Source: Oreocharis arfaki (Eukaryota > Chordata > Aves > Passeriformes > Paramythiidae). Taken from it: a stretch of DNA of 64,000 nucleotides. The notes below the pieces were generated by a model. The model was not told where the DNA came from. It searched no databases and was given only the letters and a program-made list of their open reading frames with translations. Within the stretch, counting starts at the first letter, position 1. Every line of letters begins with the position of its first letter. The stretch lies in contig VZRR01006745.1 of the NCBI GenBank assembly GCA_013398015.1, positions 1,420,836 through 1,484,835 on the forward strand, in the 5' to 3' direction. The position numbers and the translations under genes are program-made. Positions 1 to 13,000 of the stretch are shown in pieces.

Positions 1-426
1 CATTTTCTTAAATTAGGCAACATGGATTAATAATACAACTATCAAAACATACTACAAATTTTGATTTATGGTACTGCTGGGATTCTAGAAACTATAAACA
101 ACATCAATCGTACTTCATTCAGTCTCATGGTTCAAAGTAAGAGTATCTTAAAAGAATTTTGAAACATAAGAATTTCATTTTCCATCCATTAAGACCCCAA
201 ATAAAGAATACCAGATATTAAAAATACGCATATATGAAAGATTACAGTTCATTGTTGGAAGGGAATGGAGATGAATGTCGCAGAAGAACCTACACTGAGT
301 AAACAGAATTAAACTATGTGACAATGACAGGAAGTTTTTTTAATATATATATATATATGGGGTTTATATGCATATATATATATTTATAGAATATATAGTG
401 TATATACACACACATAATCCTTTTAC
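1..426 (-). other. NIPBL intron 9, 5' part
   Basis: Non-coding sequence following the exon 9 donor (GT at 426-425). The first 85 bases downstream of the donor are a TG/TA-rich simple repeat. The rest is AT-rich with nothing recognisable. Exon 10 is not reached. Confidence 0.9.
342..416. repeat. (TA)n and (CA)n microsatellite beside the exon 9 donor
   Basis: Runs of alternating TA at 342-358 and 370-383, then TATA mixed with CACACACA up to 416. Read on the minus strand this is a TG- then TA-rich tract starting about ten bases after the exon 9 donor. Confidence 0.85.
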
Positions 427-1059
427 CTTTATCTTGCACTTCTTTTGAAAATCGCTCCCTTTCAATAGCTGATTCACGTTCTATCCGCTCAATTTCAGCC
501 AATGCATCCAATTCTACTTCATCATATGACGTTATAGCTCCTTGTTGCGAAACCTGTTGCTGTGTCTGTACCACAGGAGTTTGAGGTTGTTTTGCAGCAA
601 CTGAAGTGTTCTGTTGTAAAACAGGCACGTGTTGTGCCTGAAGGAAAGCTGTCTGTTCATGCTGCGGCAAACACTGAGCAGCGTTTAGTGGGCGGTTAAC
701 ATCCTGTGGAGTAACGGGTGTTTTAGAAGTCTGTCCTGGGTACTGCACATTAAAAGGAATATCACCCTCTGACACACTGCTGTTTTCCAAACCAGAAAGC
801 ATATCATCCTGCTGGTCCATATCCGAAGATCTTACACGAGACAGTCTTAATGTAAGCTTAGTAGAGTCCTTGGAAGGAGAGCTAATGATATCATACATTG
901 CAGCTTTTTCAGTCTGGTCTTTTTCATCCTTGCCTAACTTCATTTTCTTTTGTTTCTTTTGCTTTCTTTCTGGAGAATCTAACAATATGTCTGGGGGAAC
1001 ATCTCTAGGTGATGAATAAGGTGGAGGTTGAGATTGTTGGATTAAAGGTTGTCTTGATC
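427..1059 (-). CDS. NIPBL: NIPBL exon 9 (residues 290-501)
   Basis: This exon is 633 nt, against 627 nt in human (c.869-1495). It begins SRQPLIQQSQPPPYSSPRDV and ends ERERFSKEVQDK plus one base. It holds a basic cluster RKQKKQKKMK at about residues 321-330 (possible nuclear localisation signal, inference), SPSKDSTKLTLRLSRVRSSD, a Gln-rich stretch, and a charged helix YDEVELDALAEIERIERES. The two extra residues are the Thr-Ser before YDEVEL, where human reads QQGPIYDEVEL. The acceptor is ATTATTCTAG and the donor GTAAAA. The ORF that continues past the donor is only intron read-through. Confidence 0.97.
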
Positions 1060-4000
1060 CTAGAATAATAATTCAGAAAAACTGAACAGTTATGTTGTTT
1101 CATGTTTATATAAAAACACTCTAAATATAACCTACATAATTTTAATGTGTATCTCTACATATAACTGTGTTCACAAAAGTTCTAAATAAGATTGGTAGGA
1201 AGCACATCACTGCTAGATCAAGATGCAATGTAGATAGTTGCAGCGTATTTCCTAGGAATTTTAGCTGTCCACTGCAAGTAGAAAAGGCATAATTTCAGAA
1301 AGGACGGAAAAAAAACCCCACCACCAAAAAAGAAAAATAAAAATGGTACCTAAGGTTCAGAATATCGGCTATTAGAAAATGATCAATGAAAGAAAGTTGA
1401 CGACAGAAAAAAGAAAAGATCAAAAAGATTCTTATTAAGGTCCAGTCAGTGATGAAGACTTAAAGATCAGTGTATAGGCACTAGCCATTTCAGCCACACA
1501 TTTTTAATTATAAAAAAACCAAAAAACCAAAACATACGCAACTTCCTTAAACTGGAGTTAATTTTTAACAGTTTTTTCTTTCTTTTTTAAAATTTTATTT
1601 TAGGTAAATTTATTCCAACCTTCCCCACTCATTACTATCCAGAAAACGCTAATTATATGAAGGCATTTTTCTACCATTCCCTGCCTTATCTCGCCTCTTT
1701 TTTTGTATAATGTACGAATTTTTGCTTCTACGTGCACTCTTTGCAGGATTTGAGTGTATCTACAGAAATTTTAATACGAGGATACTTCTAATTAAATAAA
1801 TTGTCCAATTAATTACATTTGAAGTTCGAATCATTCTAACTAATCAGCTTCCTGTAATTGTTAGCCTAGAAAAAAGTCTGAAAAACAGAGAAGCTTTTCA
1901 ACCTGTCTCAATTGTAATTTTGAGCTGTATTTTTGGCTTAAAAGGGAACACTTTGCAAGGTGGGGAACACACACAGTCTCCTCTTCTTAAAGCAACCATT
2001 CAGATTCCATCCACCCATTGGGGAATACCGATCTTCAGAAAGAAGTGACTGAGATTATTACTAGTCATTCTGGTCAGGTCATCATAGGTCAGTACTTCTA
2101 ACAACAAGTAAAAGTTAACTGGAATACACGTCCCACGTGCTTCATTCAAGAAACATCACTAAACAAAGAAGCAGCTTTATTCTGTGGCTTAAATTTCTAC
2201 CAGATATTTTTGGAAATGTTAAGAATCATTAAGCAATGTACTGACCTGTAGATGAAAAAACAGAATGGATATCTCTATCAAAGCTTCAATTCACAGGAAA
2301 AGTGTGCTTTTACTGATGACCTCTTTGCACAGACTGCTATGCTTATTTCATCTCCCTAGACCATCCTGTAACAAGTCCCATGACTTCTGTATGTACAGAG
2401 CAGGGTATGGCATGAGATTATCTTAATTCTTCTTGGCCATCAGCAACAAATCCATATTCTGCCAATAACATCCACAAACTCGAGAAGCCCTCTTTTGATT
2501 CATCCAACAATTTTCAAAACTGTTCTACTACACTACTTCCCTTCCTCAAATCAGATACCACATTCAGCTACCAGTACCAAAGTTCTTGCTCCACCCTAAG
2601 ATTTCTCCCTTACTTTTCACCAGATTCCTATTCTTGTTATGCTCCTCACTGCAAGTACCATTTCTTTGGGTAATTAACAAGATTAAATGTAATGTGTAGC
2701 AGGAATCATTAGCTACCAATTTCTTTTATGGTAATGTCTACCACTCAAGGAACACAAGCTGCAGAATAATTTCTACAAATAGTAGAGGCAACTCAGAACT
2801 TTTCAAAGAGATATGAGCTACATCTTAATCTTGAATTATCTCTTATATGAAGACTTTAAAGTTGCAACAATGGAACACGTACTGTTTTTCAGAGTTACAC
2901 TTCTGAATACAGGGAACAGATCTGATTCTCCCTTGTCTTAAACTTCTAAATAAATATGACACAATCAATCTGATTTGGTATTAATCTGATATTTCTCATG
3001 TTGAAAAGTAACACTGCAGCAACAGATAAAGTGGCTCTTTTTATCTTTGTATAGACTTCAGGAGGTCAGAAGGATTTCAGTGCATTCCATTGAACAGTCT
3101 TAGAATCCAGTAAATGAAGAAACAAAAGTAAAGTTTTGCCTCTCCTAGGCAGCACTACGAATAAGTATTTGAAAATATCTTCCTCCTGAACAAAATTCTT
3201 GAAAGGTTTTGACAGTAAGGCCTACAAGCTGCATTTTAAAAAAACAGATTCCAGCAATAACTTCACTTATTTCTGAGATGTTTAATGAGCCTCTGATAAC
3301 AAGGAGGCTCAGAAGCTACAGTGCCTGTGTATTGAGGTGAAAAGAAAGCGAAAAACATGAAGCATTCTTGAACAGTTCTACTCTACCACAAACCTTAGCA
3401 GTTTTGAACAGGTGTAACACAATGAACACACAGCACATTCTGTTCACTACTGAGACTTCAGACAAAAGCCAGAAGTGTACTGAGGTGGCCAAGAAGGCCA
3501 ATGGCACCCAGGCCTGTATCAGCAATAGTGCAGCCAGAAGGACCAGGGCAGTGATTGTTCCGCCTGTACTTGGCACTGGTGAAGACACACTTTGAATGCT
3601 ACGTTCAGTTCTGGCCCCTCACTACGAGAAAGACATGGAGGTGCTGGAGCAAGTCTGGAGAAGGGGAACAGAGCTGGAGCACAAGTCCAGTGAGAAGAGG
3701 CTGAGGGAGCTGGGGGTGTTTAGCCTGGCGAAAAAGAGGTTTAGGGGAGACCTTATCACTCTCTATAACCACCTGAAAGGAGGTCATGGTTAGGTGGGGA
3801 TCAGCCTGTTCTCCCAGGTAACAAGAGAAAATGGCCTCAAACTGCACCAGGGGAGGTTCAAGTTGGACCTCTGGAAGAATTTCTTCACTTAAAGGGTGNG
3901 AACAGAGCTGGAGCACAAGTCCAGTGAGAAGAGGCTGAGGGAGCTGGGGGGGTTTAGCCTGGCGAAAAAGAGGTTTAGGGGAGACCTTATCACTCTCTAT

Positions 4001-7000
4001 AACCACCTGAAAGGAGGTCATGGTTAGGTGGGGATCAGCCTGTTCTCCCAGGTAACAAGAGAAAATGGCCGCAAACTGCACCAGGGGAGGTTCAAGTTGG
4101 ACCTCTGGAAGAATTTCTTCACTTAAAGGGTGGGTAAGCATTGGAATGGGCTGCCCAGGGAGGTGGTGGAGTCGCCGTTCCTGGAGCTGTTCAAGAAATG
4201 AGTGGACGTAGCACTTGATCCTATGGTTTAGTTGGCATGACAGTTTTAAATTAAAGGTTGGACCAGATGATCTTNCATGGTTAGGTGGGGATCAGCCTGT
4301 TCTCCCAGGTAACAAGAGAAAATGGCCTCAAACTGCACCAGGGGAGGTTCAAGTTGGACCTCTGGAAGAATTTCTTCACTTAAAGGGTGGGTAAGCATTG
4401 GAATGGGCTGCCCAGGGAGGTGGTGGAGTCGCCGTTCCTGGAGCTGTTCAAGAAATGAGTGGACGTAGCACTTGATCCTATGGTTTAGTTGGCATGACAG
4501 TTTTAAATTAAAGGTTGGACCAGATGATCTTGGATATCTTTTCCAACCTTAATGATTCTATGAAAACACAAAGGGTTTCGTCTATTAACGTTGGAGTCGG
4601 TCTGGAGCATTTCCTACAGGAGAAGTCTTGGGGCCATTATACGCCTGAGATTAAATATCTTCACCAAGACTGGATAAGAGAAAAAAAAACTTTTTAAAGA
4701 ATACAGTTAAGAATATAGTTATAATGAGTTTGCTGAACCAGCCGAGATTCCAAGATTGAGAAGGTTTGTTCTACAAAATGCTGTCAATGCAGTAAATAAT
4801 ATAAAAATCTTCAGAAACTATCTTTAGGAATGAACCAAATTTCTTATTTTAGAACAGACAAATATGTAGGCAACTTTTGAGTCTAAATCTAGGCCTGGGC
4901 GGTAATTCAGGAGATACAGAAATCTGACTTTTTGTAGTTGATTTTCCATAGATATTTCTTTCATTGAAAGAACTTTTGCATTCTCTTTTTATATAGCAGG
5001 AATACGTACAACTTCTGAGATAAAAGGAGGTTCTCCCCTGTTTCAGGAATGTCACTGTATCATTACTGAACAGCAAATATTGATAGTCAACCAGGTAACA
5101 CCAAACATAGCTGAGAAGCAAGTACCATCATACGAAACGAGAAATGTTTGCTCTGTGTGGAGAACAAACACCATCATCAACAATACCTCTCTAGTCTTTC
5201 AGCAACAGTCATTCAGACCACCCATGATAATCCTAGGACTAGTTCTCTACATTTCTTAGTTCTTCAATTGATTCGTAGTGGTAAATGGCACCAAGTAAGG
5301 AAGAAGTTTTACTTCTTGCTGCAGCAATTCGCAAACACCTTTTTTTCCGTGATTCTTGACTTATACCAAATCCTACATAATACAATCAACTCAAAAAACA
5401 ATTTCATTGCATTGAGAGAGAGTTAGCCTTCTTTAAAATGTAAAGTTTTGAATCTACTTCCAGTTTGTTTACCCTGGCTATACTTGCTCACTGTGCATCA
5501 CTAGCTTGGATAGCAAACAAAAAAGCTTCTGTCCAGGACACTGCACAGACCACTGACACCTCCATCTTATGGTTTTGTCTGTACTTGCTAATCACACCAC
5601 AATACTGATACAGAATCATTAATACTTCTTTAAGTATTCATGATACTTCCTCTGATTGTCTCTAAGCCTCTTCATGTCACTTGCCTTTCACAGGTGACGC
5701 AGCAAAGTCACACCACTGATCACACTCTGTGTAGTGATCCATGTGATTAAAAGGCAATTACTAAGGTTATCAGGAAGTCAGGACTCACATATTTTTCAGA
5801 ATTAAAAAAAAATTATTATCTTTCCACTTGTACAATAACAACTTCCAAAGGGTCACACAGAACATCATCCTCATATTCCTTTAATTCCCTTGCAGGCATT
5901 CTCAGATGTTGATAAAAGCCTTTCACTCATCCTACACGCTGTTTTGCCAGAAGTATCATTATCAAAGAATGAAAGCTAGAAAAAATGCTAGAGAACAAAT
6001 GAAGACTAATGTTTTGGACTTGGCTCATAGCACATTGGAGAGAAACTTCAAGAATGTTCAAGTGCTACACTTTTTAAAATACATAAGAAAGTGATCTTCC
6101 ATACTCCTGGAACATGATTTAAATAGGTAACAAATTGGTGTATAAACCTGGACACAGCATTCCAAATATTTTACTGGAAAGCCTCTGGAAAGAGGCTTTA
6201 AGAAATGCATGTGTGCTACACGTGAATTACTAACATTTCACATATGAGTAACTGTACAGTAAATAAGTTCCTAAGGACAGAGGTTGGAGCAGGAGAAGAG
6301 AACCAGAGCATCCATATTGTATGAACAACGACATTTGTCTGGAAAAGCTAGGAATCTCGTGATTTGAGAACCTGAGGAATACACTGTTGCCAACAGATTT
6401 TAAGAGACTGAAGCTATAATGTGTAAATGAAGTGTGTCTTTATTTTTTTTTCCCCTTTAACATGATCTTATTTATCACTTTCACATAAAAGGAAAGCTTT
6501 CATGAAAATGGGATCAGACAAATTCACCCTGGAAATCCAGCTAAATGAGTCTCAAAATTGGTAATAATGAGTTTGAGAATTTGTGCCTCCATTAGACTCA
6601 AAAAGGGACAAACAGTTCCTTCAAAAGGATGGTAAAGGCCTACCCAGAGTGTAATACATCGTCTGTACGATTTAAGTACACACTAGAGTAATTTTTCTGT
6701 AAGAACTGGGATAATGAAGAAGTGGTATTCCAAAATGAATTTGTTAAAAATAAGTATCCTCAAATCTTGAAGAGAACGGAGTATCGTATCTGGATTTTAG
6801 CATGGCTTTCTATACAGCCTCTCATAATAATTTCACTAACAAGTTGAAGAGTGTTAATCTAGTGCAATCTACACAAAAATATGTTGATTATTGTAAACCA
6901 TACTGTGAAGCTATGTTCACATAAATTCAATTTTTTAAAATAAAAATGGATGAAGTGAGTACACGTGAACAAGTGCAGCTTTTCAGAGCACTGTCATAAG

Positions 7001-10000
7001 AACAACAGTTTAAAATATCTGTCATTAATACTTTCTCATGTAACAGACTTAGAGACTATTTTATTAATCTAAACATCATTACTGCTTTTGGTTTCAAGTC
7101 TTTGAGAGGCCAACCCCTGCTTTAAAAAACAGAATTAAAGGTTTTCTTGACGAATTTGAGTAACTTTCTGAAACAAAACAATTCAGTGAAAAGAAGTACA
7201 AACTTCTTATTTATCTGTGAATTGCAAAACCATAAGAGGAAGACAGACAAGTCCTATAGAAATTTAAAACAATTTGCAATGTAAATCTAAGTTATCAGCA
7301 AAGAGCAGTTATACTGTCATATACACGAGTAGTATCACACAAAGTAGCCTCCCCTACTTTACTGACTACTCATCCTTCTAAGTCTTCAAATAGAGATCTA
7401 TCTCTGTCTTAGAACAGTAGAACATCAAGACATATGTAGACCAATTAGAGGTCAGTAAACACATCAAAGACAATTAGAAGCTCAGAAATGATAACTTATG
7501 TAAAGGTAATAGAAACGGTGCTGTTCAGTTTGTAGATTAGATTACAGCAAGACACGATAATGTTCTTTGATATGCAAATGTCTGCTATAAAAAAAAAGAA
7601 TGTGACCTGTTTTTCTTTGCCCATTGGAAAAGTCAAGAAGCATCCTGACCAACTGCAAAAAAATGATACAGGTTAAGCATTTGGAGCTTTCTAACACTAA
7701 GAATTTGAATAATCTGTATGGCAAAACCAAGGAAATTGTTACTGACATTTTAAAATACATGGAAGTTACTGAGAACGATACTGCTACAGCTCAGCCGACA
7801 TGGGTGTAAGAAGATTGGCAAGTCCTCAAGACCTTCCCTGCAGCATTTTCTAAAATCCTAAAATCTTCCTCCGGAAAGCTCCCCACATTTTGCACTAGAG
7901 AAAATATTACTTATTTTGATAAGCAGACAACGTTGACACTTATTTTCAAAGAGCATAACTTAATTTAAAATCCAAACTTAAAGGGATATCATATGAGACA
8001 GATAAAGAACATAAATTTGAGTTTTCAGGGGCAGATTATATTCACTTTCCACATCCTCTTCCAATAGTTTTCAGAGAAGAGTCCCACCACTCCACCCAGA
8101 GTTTGAAATGACTCATGAAAAACTCAGCTTTGGCTGTTCTACCTGAGAATGGCTGTATTCAGAAGCCTCCTTGCATAAAAACAAAGACTTGAAGGAATAA
8201 ACAAGAATGAATGTTTATTTAGGTGCTATCAGAAAAAAATCCTTGAATACATTTCTTTGGCCTTTCTTTTGAAGGAGAGAAGGGAAGATGATATTTTTGC
8301 TTCACAGGTACCTTGGAGAACACTGAAGTCTGCACTACAGATTTGAGATTTCTAGTTCTTCTTGTTATGCAATACATATTCAGAGACCAAGTGTCGTGGA
8401 ATCTGCCTGAAGGAGTTCTGTGAAGCCCTAAGAAACCAGAAGTGACCTTTCCAAATTATTCAGAAAATAATCAAATACTCATTAACAATTTCTGAAGGGA
8501 ATACAACTTATTTGCGGAAAAAAGTGCCAAATAACATAATTTCGCAGGAATTATTGCTAGTTCTTACAGATGTTTTCCTAAGTATTTAGGAAACCACATG
8601 GAAACTGTAAATGATATGAACACACTTCTTCATAAAGAAACAGACTAAAAACATTGTGGAAGGCTTTCCTTTATACAAATCTTTAGAAGTTTCCTCAAGA
8701 AAAAATTAAGAATTAAAATAAAATGTGAGGTTTCATAGCAGTAGGAAAGAAGAACAAATGGATAAAATATTCTGACGAGTAATCAATTTTCAGTAATGGA
8801 ATCCAGAAGATGTTTTACAAGGTCAACAAAAGGAAAATGATACTCTATTCACAGAACGAGTTCTTAAAAAGTGGATGTGGCAACAGATGACAGCATGAAA
8901 ACAGAGCCATTATGATGTTTCCATAGCTAAAAACCAAAAATTTACATTAAAACCATAAGATAAAGACCAGCCTAGACCTTTGGGATTGAACTTCAGCTGC
9001 TATTGTACCTTTCCTGAAGCAGAAGTGAAGCAAAGACAGCGAAATTTTACTCCACTAATTAAGTGAATAACCACCTGAAACACAAATATATGCCCTGCCA
9101 TCTCTCAAAATATTTGCCTGTGTTGCAAACAAAACTTCTCTCTCACTCAGATTCTGTCAAACAAACAGCTACATTCAGTGTGGAGGTAATTCAAGACTGT
9201 GCAATCATGTTCTCCATGTCTCCAAAAGTCCTGCAATCTTCAGAAAATGCCTCAAATCTCTGTTACACAAGAAAGCTCAGACATTACAACAACTTTCCTG
9301 AGATATCTCTCTGATTATGGTTGGTTATGCCCAGCACCATTCTTTTTGCCCTTACAGACAAATGGTAGGGATTTTGCTAATTTTCTTTATTAAGGTTTGT
9401 AACCTGCCAACCAAACTCTCAGGGTCTAAAAAGAGAGCAACAAAAAGCCCAGATGTTGCATTCATCCCAACTTTCACTACAAATCATAAGCCAAAAATTC
9501 CCCGTAGGGCATCCCATGTTATTAATAACACTGCAATTATTTACACTGCTTCCATACATTTCTAAAATACTAGATGTAGCATCAAGAACTTGTTCTCTCA
9601 ATCAAGGTTCATTAATGTCTTAAAGAGGGCAAAATGGTAACACCATTAGCAGCAGTATTTCAGTTGTGCAATTCATCAAAGGGAAAAGTAAAGCTACGAC
9701 AGAGATAAATAAATCAGAAAGCTCCTCTTGAACTTTCTCAGTCCCTCTACTGCTGAAACATTACCAGCTGAACTATGCAATCAGATTGTTTTCAGAAATA
9801 ATCTGAAAAGGTATCCCTTCAAAACTGGGTTCTGAGACAGCCAACTGAAACAGTAGCAACTTTAACCAAAAAAATAATTCAAATACTGTCTGGCTGAGTG
9901 ATAACCTGAGTGGATTAACTTAGATGCACAACCTTGTTAAACCCGTAAATATGACAAGGAGTGCAAAAATAACCACATTTACACAAGTCTTACAAGAAGT

Positions 10001-13000
10001 TCTTTAGCACAAGGCCTCCTGAAATACTGAAGCTGCCGGCATCCTATACGCATACTCACTTGCCACCTGAACCACAGGATAATTCAGTTAAAAAGGGACC
10101 TCAGGAGATGTTTAGCTCATCCTCATGCTCAAAGCAGGGTGAGGCAAGGAGACATTATGTCAAGTTTTATTCAACCTGATCTTGAAAATCCCCAGAACAG
10201 AAAATTTACAGATTCTTTGGGGATCCTTTTCTACTGCTTGACTGTCTTGATAGTGAAAAAGTTTTTCCTTCAACCTAGTTAGAACCCCCTGTTTAAATTT
10301 AAGTCCATTGTGTTTCATCCTTTTTCCACAACAGTGAAACGACTGACTCAGATCTTCCTGCTAATCTCCTCACAGGCATGGAAAGGCTGCCCTGAGGTCC
10401 ACCCCTGCCAAACACGTCTCTGATCCAGGCTGCATAATACTGTCACCTTTTCTGTAATCTCCCCCATCTTCTCTTCTCCTTCTCTACCTAAACTGATCAC
10501 CTAATGAGACTTATATTTTTGTTTCAGGTCTATAGAGAAGAAAGCACTGTTTCATCTTTCAATTGTTGCCCTGTAAATATATAACCACCAAAAAAAAAAA
10601 AAAGCAAGAATATGTCCCAACCCCTGCCTTACCAAGCGGATTTTAGTATAAAGAATTATTTTGAGCAGACTTTTTTCTCTTTCCTCTCAACTGACAGACA
10701 GTTCACCCTATTCCTCTCCAGAGCTAAGGTTTTTAGGCTTCATTTATGCTGTGTGTACTGAGCTCATTTATTTTCATATTTTTAGAATTTCAGGATTGTA
10801 ATTAAGACAAGTGTTGCATGTTAAAACACTTTTGAGCTGGTTAAGGGTTCAATACTCGTAATGCTGCCTTTAAAACTTTTCTTATGTAGAGCAACTGAAT
10901 TCTTATAAAGAACTTAATCCTCAGACTGGAAAGGATTTAAAATCCTTCTGTCCTCCATAAATTTGAGCTTTATTTTCAAGGATGATTAGTCAATTTTCAG
11001 ACCATCAGAAATTTCTTATGGATCAGGGCTCAAAATAATTTTGTATCCAAAACATAATGACATAGTCTCTACTACTATTTAAATACAGAAGTCAGGAGGA
11101 AAAACTAAAAACCACTTTAAACGCTCTGATCTTTAAAACTGGGAAAAATAAATTGACATATATATGGCTGCTAGACTACCTTTAAGGGCTCCATCACTCC
11201 CAGCTGGAGAGCAGACTGACTGTGGTGACCTCAAGGAAAAAGACGCAGCATTCCTTATTGAAGGATCGCCATCCTAAAGTAATAATGATAAAACATGTTA
11301 ACATTATGAACATAAACACCTGTTAAAATAAAAACTGAAATTAGTACATAAATTGATAAAATGGATTGGACAAAAAAGCATACAAAAATAATTAAAAAAA
11401 TTTAACTTACATTAATATCTTAGTAATTTAGACTAATATTAGACTACTATACAAGCAATACTCCAGTCAGACCTAAGAATCTATAACCAGAACAGGCACA
11501 CAAAAATAAAGCTTTGTATATGTTTTCAAACACAAAAGTGTTTTTCAAGCACTTCTGGGTTTGCACTAAGATTCCTTTTAGAACTTTTTGTTGCAAGTAC
11601 TCATAGTAGAGAGCTGAAAAGCAGACTTTTATACAATACCATCTGAAAGAAACTGAATATAAAATGTAGATTTTTAAAACTCTTTTTTTTTACTTAAAAG
11701 ATTATCTAGAATATCATCTTGCTTTTACAGTTCAACAAAGTAACACTTTGTATCTATATCCTCAGCATACAGACTGAGCAGAATCTTCAGCAGTCCCATT
11801 ACAGCAGCTGGGTTAGTCTCATGTAAAACACAGATGGAGTAATTTTAGCTTGTAAGAGTTAAACAGGAAACAACTATACCGCAATATGAAGCATTTCTCC
11901 AACTGGTCCAAAGCAATTAATAATTTCTGACAAAAATTTTCATAATATAATACTAATTGCAATGTAATTATGTCCATGCTCTATTCTTAGCACTGCAAAT
12001 GCGTATTTTTTACCCCCACACTATCCTTACATAAAATTTGAAACTCACTATTCCAATTTCCATTCGGAGTTTTACATGGGTTTTCACAGTGCTTCTGTGA
12101 AGCCCTCTGCTGGTCACGACCACATATTCAGGCAATGCCCTAACTAAATTTCAATTATAGAATAGTATTTCTCACTTCAACTACAGCTTTTAATACAGCA
12201 TCTATGAGAACGTTTGGGGAAAGGAAAAACAAACAAATTCTGTATCTTTGAAGATAAGATTTCTATAATTATAAATAAATTCTAAAGATGTCATTCTTCC
12301 AAAAGGTACAGCCATACAAACGAAGGAAGTCTCCGAAGAAGTTCTACGGTTATTTCATGTTTCCTAATTAAACTGGTTACTTAAGTAGCTAACATTATAT
12401 TGTGGTCCTTGTTGAGGTATCTGGATACAGACAATTTTTTCACATAGCCTTTTCTTTCCTTTTTTTTCCTCATCTGAATTATCTGTCTGATAAATACTTT
12501 TTAACTTTTCGACCAATATCAACCCAATTAACAGAATGTTAGCAGGTTTAATTGTAATTATGTTTTTACATGTCTGCATGAAAAAAATCAGCATCCAGTA
12601 GTGACACGGAAAGCTAATTTGCTATTTCGAGGAGATAGAAGCCTGCATAGATACACAACTGCACAGCCTCTCTGACAGTGGCCAAACAGCCAATTTCCAC
12701 ATGTGTAGCTGTAGACACTGCTAAGGGAAAAGGAAGGAGTTTGAAGTTTATGGACTTAAGGTGATTACAACTCAAAGAACACAAATCCGTAAGAAATCAG
12801 ATTTTATCAGTTTCACCACCTATGGGCACTTATCACACAACTACATTTGATTTTTTTTCTTTCCATTCACAGCACAATAAACCTAAAACTTATACTATGA
12901 TGTTAATTACACTTCTTTTTGCAAGAGTGCTTGCAAAAAGAGTTGTTGCCTTGTGAGGAAATTCCCAAGGGCAAAGGAGTTTAGACCAGCACCATAGTCA

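Larger units (their letters stand above)
3478..4562 (+). mobile_element. CR1 LINE 3' fragment, with duplicated segments at Ns
   Basis: The sequence follows the CR1 3' region in order: GTGGCCAAGAAGGCCAATGG, GGACCAGGGCAGTGATTGT, CTCACTACGAGAAAGACATG, then CCAGGGGAGGTTCAAGTTGG, GGGCTGCCCAGGGAGGTGG and a tail ending CAACCTTAATGATTCTATG. It is 5'-truncated, as most CR1 copies are. Segment 3666-3898 recurs at 3900-4132 with two differences. Segment 4019-4274 recurs at 4276-4531 with one difference. A single N sits at each junction (3899, 4275). Without these repeats the element would be a normal single 3' end of roughly 600 bp. Confidence 0.93.
1060..11179 (-). other. NIPBL intron 8
   Basis: About 10.1 kb between exons 8 and 9. 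It contains a plus-strand CR1 at 3478-4562 with two assembly Ns and a minus-strand CR1 at about 10091-10400. The remaining stretches (1060-3477, 4563-10090, 10401-11179) are AT-rich with scattered short A and T runs. The open frames there are short, lack Kozak or homology support, and look like chance. Confidence 0.9.

Noticed and set aside
3605..4141. 178-codon minus-strand open frame containing an X
   Set aside because: It lies in CR1 DNA and crosses the N at 3899, repeating itself because of the duplicated segment.
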